The notes beneath the pieces are model-generated. The model had not been told where the DNA came from and searched no databases. It saw only the letters and a list, made by a program, of their open reading frames with translations. From CALKJU01 sp035326425 (GTDB lineage: Bacteria > Pseudomonadota > Alphaproteobacteria > Geminicoccales > Geminicoccaceae): DNA of 64,000 bases. The stretch lies in NCBI GenBank assembly GCA_035326425.1, contig DAOLFG010000017.1, forward strand, positions 1 to 64,000, read 5' to 3'. A program made the translations under genes and the position numbers. Shown here one piece after another: positions 58,574 to 64,000 of this stretch. Position 1 is the first letter of the stretch. Each line of letters begins with the position of its first letter.

Positions 58574-59212
58574 ATGAGCGCGCGAAAGAGCGTCGAGAGC
58601 ACGGCCGCCACCGAGGAGAGTGGCCAAGTCGCCATCGTGAAGAAGTACGCCAACCGGCGGCTCTACAACACGGCGACCAGCAGCTACGTGACGCTCGACG
58701 AGCTGTCCCGGATGGTGCGCGACGGCGAGGAGTTCGTGGTCTACGACGCCAAGACCGGCGAGGACATCACCCGCTCGGTGCTGACGCAGATCATCCTCGA
58801 GGAGGACGGCAAGGGCCGCAACCTCCTGCCGATCGGCTTCCTGCGCCAGCTCATCGGCTTCTACGACGACCAGCTCCACGCCTTCCTGCCGCGCTACCTC
58901 GAGCTCAGCATGGAGAACTTCGCCAAGCACCAGGACCAGATCCGCAGCTACATGCAGGACACGTTCGGGCGGTTCTTCCCCTACACCCAGTTCGAGGACA
59001 TGGCGCGGCAGAACTTGGCGCTGTTCAACCGCGCCGCCAACATGTTCCGGCCGTTCAGCGCCGAGGGCGAGGCCACCGACGCGCCGGCGCGGCCCGAGGC
59101 CGACCGTCCCGCCTCGTCGGACGAGGTCCGCGAGCTGAAGCGCCAGATGCAGCAGCTGCAGTCGCAGCTCGATGCGATGAACCGCGGCCAGTCGGAGAAG
59201 AAGGCGGGTTGA
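58574..59212 (+). CDS. phaR: polyhydroxyalkanoate synthesis repressor
   Basis: A 212-residue DNA- and PHA-granule-binding regulator that represses phasin genes and its own gene until PHA granules titrate it away. The PHB/PHA accumulation N-terminal domain IVKKYANRRLYNTATSSYVT is clear, followed by the C-terminal repeat IGFYDDQLHAFLPRYLELSM and a Gln-rich coiled tail. ATG 58574 has GGGGAG close by (4 nt). The family is usually 180-210 residues. It is convergent with the MarR-type gene, 15 bp apart. No PHA synthase lies nearby. Confidence 0.93.
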   Translation: MSARKSVESTAATEESGQVAIVKKYANRRLYNTATSSYVTLDELSRMVRDGEEFVVYDAKTGEDITRSVLTQIILEEDGKGRNLLPIGFLRQLIGFYDDQLHAFLPRYLELSMENFAKHQDQIRSYMQDTFGRFFPYTQFEDMARQNLALFNRAANMFRPFSAEGEATDAPARPEADRPASSDEVRELKRQMQQLQSQLDAMNRGQSEKKAG

Positions 59213-59227
59213 GGATCGGCACCGCCC

Positions 59228-59686
59228 TCAGCGGGCGTAGGCGATCTGGTCGCTCCAGTAGCGCTCGATGCCGATGAGCGTGGCGTTCAACTGCTTGAGC
59301 TGCTCGGCGGTGACCACCTTGCCGTCCAGCTCCTCGGCGTTCTTGGCGTAGAGCCGGTCGATCCGCGAAGTGAGGTCCAGGCCCTTCTGCGACAGCTTGA
59401 CCCGTGTCTGCCGCTTGTCGTGTACCGACCGCTCCTGGATCAGGTAGCCGCTTTCCACCAATTTCTTGACATTGTAGGAAACGTTGGAACCGAGATAATA
59501 GCCCCTGACCGTCAATTCGCCGACGGTCAACTGCTCCTCGGCGATATTCGATAGAATCAGGGTCTGGACATTGTTGATGTCCTCGATACCCAGCCGATCC
59601 AGCTCAGCCTTGATGACGTCGAGAAACCGACGATGCAGCCGTTCGATCAGCCGGATCGTGACGAGATAGTCTTCTTTCACCTTCAC
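59228..59686 (-). CDS. MarR-family winged-helix regulator (LdtR-like), start uncertain
   Basis: A regulator of about 152 residues of the LdtR-like alphaproteobacterial group: RLIERLHRRFLDVIKAELDR, INNVQTLILSNIAEEQLTVG, recognition region RGYYLGSNVSYNVKKLVESG and wing RSVHDKRQTRVKLSQKG. I give the GTG at 59686 as start; an ATT at 59722 or an upstream start inside the preceding gene cannot be excluded, since no ATG is available between the dehydrogenase stop (59755) and the domain. LdtR proteins regulate L,D-transpeptidase and stress genes. It follows the valine catabolic genes on the same strand. Confidence 0.8.
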   Translation of the reverse strand: MKVKEDYLVTIRLIERLHRRFLDVIKAELDRLGIEDINNVQTLILSNIAEEQLTVGELTVRGYYLGSNVSYNVKKLVESGYLIQERSVHDKRQTRVKLSQKGLDLTSRIDRLYAKNAEELDGKVVTAEQLKQLNATLIGIERYWSDQIAYAR

Positions 59687-59754
59687 CTCGGTGGCCTGGG
59701 CAGGGGCCTTCTTGCCGCCAATCGGCGGGGCCTTCGGCGGGCACTCGCCACGCC

Positions 59755-60648
59755 CTAGGAAATGCTGCCCTCGATCATCTTGATTATCGCGGAAAAATCC
59801 AGTGTATCTTTCCCTTGAGCCGCGAAAAGCGCGTAGAGTTGGTAAGCTTCCGCGCCCAGAGGCGTCGCGACGCCAGCCGCCTGCGCCGCCTGCTGGGCGA
59901 GGCGGAGGTCCTTCAGCATCATCGCCGCGGCGAATCCCGGCGCATAGTCGCGGTTGGCGGGCGAGGTCGGCACCGGGCCGGGGACCGGGCAATAGCTGGT
60001 CAGCGACCAGCACTGGCCGGAAGCCTTCGAGCTGATCTCGAACAGCCTGTCGGTGGAGAGGCCCAGGCGCCTCGCCAGCGTCATGGCCTCGCAGACCGAG
60101 ATCATCTGGATGCCCAGCATCATGTTGTTGCAGATCTTGGCGGCCTGGCCGGCGCCCGAATCACCGGCGTGGATGACGGCCTTGCCCATCCGGGCGAGCA
60201 GGGGCTCGGCACGGGCGAAGGTCGCGGCATCGCCGCCGACCATGAAGGTCAAGGCGGCAGCGGCGGCACCGGCCACGCCGCCCGAGACCGGCGCGTCCAG
60301 CATGGCGAAGCTGCGCTCGCCCGCCGCCGCCGCCACGGCGCGGGCACTCTCGACGTCGATCGTCGAGCAGTCGACCAGCAGCGTGCCGGGGGCGGCGCGC
60401 GCCAGGATACCGGCCTCGTCGAGATAGGCCGCCCGGACATGCCGGCCCTCGGGCAGCATGGTGAGCACGGCCTCGGCACCGGCGCAGGCGTCGGCGATGC
60501 CGGCGGCGGCGGCGAGGCCCGCCTCCTCCGCCGCGCGCATGGCCGAGGCCGAGAGGTCGAATCCCCGCACCTCGTGCCCTGCCCCGGCCAGGTTGCGGGC
60601 CATCGGCAGGCCCATGTTGCCCAGCCCGATGAAGCCGATCCGCGCCAT
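59755..60648 (-). CDS. mmsB: 3-hydroxyisobutyrate dehydrogenase
   Basis: A 297-residue NAD-dependent enzyme oxidising 3-hydroxyisobutyrate to methylmalonate semialdehyde in valine breakdown. Cofactor motif GFIGLGNMGLPMARNLAGAG; substrate loop DAPVSGGVAGAA with the canonical S122-G-G; catalytic K171 in AKICNNMM. Unlike the three paralogues at 2.6-11.1 kb it keeps the full SGG motif. It lies 15 nt after the 3-hydroxyisobutyryl-CoA hydrolase gene, which supports the function. Confidence 0.92.
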   Translation of the reverse strand: MARIGFIGLGNMGLPMARNLAGAGHEVRGFDLSASAMRAAEEAGLAAAAGIADACAGAEAVLTMLPEGRHVRAAYLDEAGILARAAPGTLLVDCSTIDVESARAVAAAAGERSFAMLDAPVSGGVAGAAAAALTFMVGGDAATFARAEPLLARMGKAVIHAGDSGAGQAAKICNNMMLGIQMISVCEAMTLARRLGLSTDRLFEISSKASGQCWSLTSYCPVPGPVPTSPANRDYAPGFAAAMMLKDLRLAQQAAQAAGVATPLGAEAYQLYALFAAQGKDTLDFSAIIKMIEGSIS

Positions 60649-60663
60649 CTCCAGCCTCCCGGC

Positions 60664-61713
60664 TCAGACACCCTGCCAATCGAACGCCAGGTCGCCGCCC
60701 GGCAGCGGCGCCATCACGGCCTCGACCTCGTCCGGCGAGACCTCGGCGATGCCGGCATGCGACCAGCGCGGCCGATTGTCCTTGTCGACCAGCAGCGCGC
60801 GCACACCCTCCGCGAAGTCGCGGCCGGCGAGGAACCGATGCACCATGCGGTATTCCAGCCGCAGCGCCTCGGCGAGGTCGGCCATGCCGGCGCCGCGGCG
60901 GAGCTGGGCGAAGGTCACGGCCAGCGCCAGCGGCGAGCGCCGCGCCAGCTCGGCCAGGCGCTCACGGCCCCACTCGCTCTCGCCGAGCCTGCGCTCGATC
61001 TCGGCCAGCGTCGGGGCATCGAAGGCCTGCTCGACCGCCTGCCGCAGGCCCGGCAGCGTGCCGGGCGGTGGATCGCGGCGCAGTGAATCGAGGGCGGCGT
61101 CGACCGGCTCGCCGCCGGCCAGCAGCTCCTCGAGCGCCGCCAGCCGATCGCGCGGCACGAAATGCGTGCCGAAGCCGGCTTCCAAGGCGTCACTCGCCTG
61201 CAGGCGGGCACCCGTCAGGCCGAGATACATGCCGGTCGCCAGCTGTCGCGACAGTACCCAGGTACCGCCGACATCGGGGAAGAAACCGATCAGCGTCTCG
61301 GGCATGGCGACGAGGGTCTGCTCGGTGACGACCCGGTAGCGGCCGTGCGCCGAGATGCCGACTCCGCCGCCCATCGTCACGCCGTCGAGCAGCGCGACAT
61401 AGGGCTTGGGAAACTGCGATATCCGCCAGTTGAGCCGGTACTCGTCGTGGAAGAAGGGTGCGGCCGCCTCGACGCCCCGCGTGCGCGCCAGATCGGTGAC
61501 GGCCCGGATGTCGCCGCCGGCGCAGAAGGCGCGGCCACCCGACGCCTTGACCAGCACGGCGGCGACCTCGGGGTCGTCCTTCCAGGCGGCGAGCTGCAGG
61601 CTCAGCGCCTGGACCATCTCGCGGGTGAGCGCGTTCAGCGCCGCCGGCCGGTCGAGAACGGCCACTCCCAGGCCACCCCGGCGCTCGAAGCGGATATCGA
61701 CGGGTCCGCTCAT
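60664..61713 (-). CDS. 3-hydroxyisobutyryl-CoA hydrolase (crotonase family)
   Basis: A 349-residue crotonase-fold enzyme; the length and the C-terminal extension fit 3-hydroxyisobutyryl-CoA hydrolase rather than the shorter enoyl-CoA hydratases. Visible motifs: LNALTREMVQAL, oxyanion hole FCAGGDIRAV and DGVTMGGGVGIS, catalytic Glu in MPETLIGFFPDVGG. ATG 61713 overlaps the acyl-CoA dehydrogenase stop (ATGA). It releases free 3-hydroxyisobutyrate, the substrate of the next gene product. Confidence 0.9.
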   Translation of the reverse strand: MSGPVDIRFERRGGLGVAVLDRPAALNALTREMVQALSLQLAAWKDDPEVAAVLVKASGGRAFCAGGDIRAVTDLARTRGVEAAAPFFHDEYRLNWRISQFPKPYVALLDGVTMGGGVGISAHGRYRVVTEQTLVAMPETLIGFFPDVGGTWVLSRQLATGMYLGLTGARLQASDALEAGFGTHFVPRDRLAALEELLAGGEPVDAALDSLRRDPPPGTLPGLRQAVEQAFDAPTLAEIERRLGESEWGRERLAELARRSPLALAVTFAQLRRGAGMADLAEALRLEYRMVHRFLAGRDFAEGVRALLVDKDNRPRWSHAGIAEVSPDEVEAVMAPLPGGDLAFDWQGV

Positions 61714-62849
61714 GCCGCGAGCAGCCGCCTGGCGATGATGAGGCGCATGATCTCGTTGGTTCCTTCGAGGATGCGGTGGACACGGGCATCGCGCAGGAAG
61801 CGCTCGATCTCGTAGTCCTGGATATAGCCATAGCCACCGTGCAGCTGCAGCGCACGATCGACGATGCCGAAGCACAGGTCGGTGGCCAGCCGCTTGGCCA
61901 TGGCGCAGGCGACCGTGGCGTCGGCGGCGTCGCGATCCAGCGCCGTCGCCGCCCGCCAGACCATCAGCCGCGCCGCCTCGAGCTCGGTCGCCATGTCGGC
62001 GAGCTGAAACCGGGTGTTCTGGAAGTCGGCCAGCTTCTGGCCGAACTGCCGGCGTTCCTGGACATAGGCGAGGCTGCGCTCCAGGCAGGCGCGTGCCGCA
62101 CCCAGCGAGCAGGCGGCGATGTTGACCCGGCCGCCGTCGAGGCCGCGCATGGCGATCTTGAAGCCCTGCCCTTCCTCGCCCAGCCGGTTGGTCGCCGGCA
62201 CGCGGCAGCCGTCGAAGGTGATCATCGAGGTGGGCTGGCTCTTCCAGCCGAGCTTCCTCTCCGGGGCGCCGTAGCCGAGGCCCCGCGTGCCCTTCTCGAC
62301 CAGCAGGGCGCTGATGCCGCCGGCACCCTGCCCGCCGGTGCGGGCCATCACCAGATAGAGGTCGCTGACGCCGCCGCCCGAGATGAAGGCCTTGCCGCCG
62401 TCGAGCACATAGGCGTCGCCGTCCAGGCGGGCGGTGGTGCGCAGGCTGGCGGCGTCGGAGCCGGCGCCGGGCTCGGTCAGGCAGTAGCTGGCGAGCTTGT
62501 CCATGCCGACGAGGCCGGGCAGCCAGCGCCGGCGCTGGGCGTCGTCGCCGAAGCGGTCGACCATCCAGGCGACCATGTTGTGGATCGACAGGTATGCCGC
62601 GGTCGAGGTGCAGCCGGCGGCCAGCTCCTCGAACACGAGTGCCGCCTCGATGCGGCCGAGGCCACTGCCGCCGGACTCCTCGCGGACACAGATGCCGGCG
62701 AGGCCGAGGGCGGCGGCGGCGCGCAGGGTGGGGATCGGGAAGTGCGAGGTCGCGTCCCACTCGGCGGCGTGCGGCGCCAGCTCGGCCTCGGCAAACGACC
62801 GCGCCATGTCGCGGATCGCCCGTTGCTCCTCGTTGGGCTCGAAGTCCAA
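61710..62849 (-). CDS. isobutyryl-CoA dehydrogenase-like acyl-CoA dehydrogenase, TTG start
   Basis: A 379-residue FAD enzyme of the acyl-CoA dehydrogenase family, here most likely acting on isobutyryl-CoA from valine because of its operon. Motifs: LTEPGAGSDAASLRTTARLD, FGQKLADFQNTRFQLADMA, LQLHGGYGYIQDYEIERFLR and the catalytic Glu in ILEGTNEIMRL. The start is TTG 62849: the family N-terminus (DFEPNEEQRAIRD) begins there and GGGAGG lies 8 nt upstream; the ATG at 63005 would cross the promoter region. First gene of the valine trio. An acyl-CoA mutase or enoyl hydratase for the rest of the pathway is not nearby. Confidence 0.88.
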   Translation of the reverse strand: MDFEPNEEQRAIRDMARSFAEAELAPHAAEWDATSHFPIPTLRAAAALGLAGICVREESGGSGLGRIEAALVFEELAAGCTSTAAYLSIHNMVAWMVDRFGDDAQRRRWLPGLVGMDKLASYCLTEPGAGSDAASLRTTARLDGDAYVLDGGKAFISGGGVSDLYLVMARTGGQGAGGISALLVEKGTRGLGYGAPERKLGWKSQPTSMITFDGCRVPATNRLGEEGQGFKIAMRGLDGGRVNIAACSLGAARACLERSLAYVQERRQFGQKLADFQNTRFQLADMATELEAARLMVWRAATALDRDAADATVACAMAKRLATDLCFGIVDRALQLHGGYGYIQDYEIERFLRDARVHRILEGTNEIMRLIIARRLLAA

Positions 62850-62874
62850 GGGCCCGGCCTCCCGCCAGAGATGG

Positions 62875-62938
62875 CCGCCGGTATCGACCGTGGGATTTCG
62901 GGCGTCAACGGCGCGATCGAAGGCGTCGCCGTTGACGC
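62875..62938. promoter_or_regulatory. divergent promoter with 12-bp inverted repeat (valine operon / hemB)
   Basis: GCGTCAACGGCG (62902-62913) and CGCCGTTGACGC (62927-62938) are a perfect inverted repeat with a 13-nt spacer. On the minus strand the arm at 62902-62913 contains TTGACG, followed after 17 bp by GATACC (about 62880), a fair promoter for the acyl-CoA dehydrogenase gene. The dyad is well placed as an operator. Confidence 0.5.
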
Positions 62939-63012
62939 AGCCGCCCCGGGCCTGTTGTCGGACGGGTGCGCTGTTGATAGGACAGGCCGGATTGGAATGG
63001 TTCACGAGTGCG

Positions 63013-64000
63013 ATGCCAGGACCCGACGATCACGGCGGCTCGGCCTGCTTTCCGCGGACGCGGATGCGGCGGCCGCGCCAAGCCTCCTGGAGCCGGCGGC
63101 TGGTCGCCGAATCGGTGCTGCGGCCGGCCGACCTGATCCAGCCGCTGTTCGTCGCCGAGGGCAGCCGCAAGGCCGAGCCGATCGCCAGCATGCCGGGGAT
63201 CGAGCGGCGCTCGCTCGACGGGCTGCTGCCGCTGGTGGAGCGGGCGCTGGAGCGCGGCATCCCGGCCGTGGCACTGTTCCCCTGCACGCCATCGGAGCTC
63301 AAGAGCGACGACGGCAGGGAGGCATGGAACGAGGACAACCTGGTCTGCCGGACGATCCGCGGCATCAAGCGGCGGTTTCCCGAGATCGGGCTGGTCATCG
63401 ACGTCGCACTCGATCCCTACACCAGCCACGGCCATGACGGCCTGCTGATCGACGGCGTGATCGACAACGACCGGACCATCGAGGTGCTGGCGAAGCAGGC
63501 GCTGGTGCAGGCAGCGGCGGGTGCCGACGTCATCGCACCGTCGGACATGATGGATGGCAGGATCGGCGCCATCCGCCGGGCGCTCGACGCCGGGGGCTTC
63601 AGCGGCACGATGATCCTGGCCTACTCGGCGAAATACGCCTCGGCGTTCTACGGCCCGTTCCGCGACGCCGTGGGTAGCTCGGGCACGCTCGGCAAGGCCG
63701 ACAAGAAGACCTACCAGATGGACCCGGCCAACGGCCGCGAGGCGCTGCGCGAGGTGGCGCTCGACATCGCCGAGGGTGCCGACATGGTGATGGTCAAGCC
63801 GGGCCTGCCCTATCTCGACGTGATCCACCGCGTGAAGGACGCATTCGGCCTGCCGACCCTCGCCTACCAGGTCAGCGGCGAGTACGCGATGATCAAGGCG
63901 GCGGGCCTGCAGGGCTGGCTCGACCCCGAGGCGGCGATGCTGGAGAGCCTGATGGCCTTCAAGCGCGCCGGCGCCGACGGCATCCTCACCTACGCCGCGC
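63013..64000 (+). CDS. hemB: delta-aminolevulinic acid dehydratase, 3' end outside the window
   Basis: The first 329 codons of porphobilinogen synthase, which condenses two 5-aminolevulinate molecules in haem and corrin synthesis. The two active-site lysines are in AYSAKYASAFYGPF and VMVKPGLPYLD. The metal loop reads DVALDPYTSHGHDG: the cysteines of zinc enzymes are replaced by Ala/Asp, so this is the Mg-dependent type common in alphaproteobacteria. ATG 63013 is the first start in frame; the ribosome binding site is weak. The reading frame is open to the window edge, and only a few residues are missing by family length. Confidence 0.93.
   Translation, partial: MPGPDDHGGSACFPRTRMRRPRQASWSRRLVAESVLRPADLIQPLFVAEGSRKAEPIASMPGIERRSLDGLLPLVERALERGIPAVALFPCTPSELKSDDGREAWNEDNLVCRTIRGIKRRFPEIGLVIDVALDPYTSHGHDGLLIDGVIDNDRTIEVLAKQALVQAAAGADVIAPSDMMDGRIGAIRRALDAGGFSGTMILAYSAKYASAFYGPFRDAVGSSGTLGKADKKTYQMDPANGREALREVALDIAEGADMVMVKPGLPYLDVIHRVKDAFGLPTLAYQVSGEYAMIKAAGLQGWLDPEAAMLESLMAFKRAGADGILTYAA

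Noticed and set aside
1..64000. CRISPR arrays, tRNA or rRNA genes, insertion sequences, prophage genes, toxin-antitoxin pairs
   Set aside because: No regularly spaced repeats, clover-leaf sequences, transposase or phage proteins were seen in intergenic regions or reading frames.

Overview
The window is very GC-rich, almost fully coding DNA from a free-living, metabolically versatile bacterium, most likely an alphaproteobacterium (a Rhodospirillales-like lineage is a guess). The clues are a HemB of the Mg-type (Asp-rich instead of Cys-rich metal loop), a BcsN-type lipoprotein in the cellulose operon, a PhaR polyhydroxyalkanoate repressor, an LdtR-like MarR regulator, a SitABCD-type metal importer and many ABC importers. 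I see no tRNA, rRNA, insertion sequence, prophage or CRISPR array. Long antisense ORFs are everywhere because of the high third-position GC, and I treated them as shadows.

Layout. 0.2-4.4 kb (minus strand): ArgE, a small RTX fragment, then LysR regulator - beta-hydroxyacid dehydrogenase - dienelactone hydrolase-like enzyme. 4.7-15.0 kb (plus): a ten-gene operon with two solute-binding protein/permease sets enclosing two beta-hydroxyacid dehydrogenases, a sulfatase and an SDR; this is the best candidate for an undescribed catabolic system (uptake and desulfation of a sulfated sugar or similar compound). 15.1-16.3 kb: pobA, convergent with a giant SARP/degenerate-cyclase/AAA/TPR regulator (16.2-20.0 kb). 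20.1-22.7 kb: SYLF lipid-binding protein and a UvrD-like helicase. 22.8-28.5 kb (minus): a LivKHMGF-type importer with a MetE-like methyltransferase at its end.

28.8-32.3 kb (plus): a circularly permuted ATP-grasp/Alpha-E fusion plus a transglutaminase-like protein. 32.3-34.3 kb: a CsgG-like lipoprotein divergent from a Sel1-repeat lipoprotein, with a palindrome between them. 34.3-38.6 kb (minus): SitABCD-type metal importer followed by pyrE, with a DtxR/MntR-like operator upstream. 38.8-43.0 kb: panE, and a third sugar importer without an ATPase. 43.2-46.8 kb: ammonium transporter, class II aldolase and FGGY kinase. 46.9-54.9 kb (minus): cellulose operon bcsN-bcsA-bcsB-bcsZ-TPR protein, without a BcsC porin. 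55-58.4 kb: enolase-superfamily dehydratase, Fe-dependent alcohol dehydrogenase and a DenD-like dehydrogenase. 58.6-62.8 kb: phaR, a MarR regulator and a valine-catabolic trio. 63.0 kb to the end: hemB, cut by the window edge.

As a whole the region describes an oligotrophic scavenger: it imports sugars, organic sulfur compounds, amino acids, ammonium and metals, feeds carbon into central metabolism, stores PHA and makes a cellulose matrix. Several promoter regions hold clear inverted repeats that could be operators, and two binding-protein/permease junctions hold strong intercistronic hairpins.
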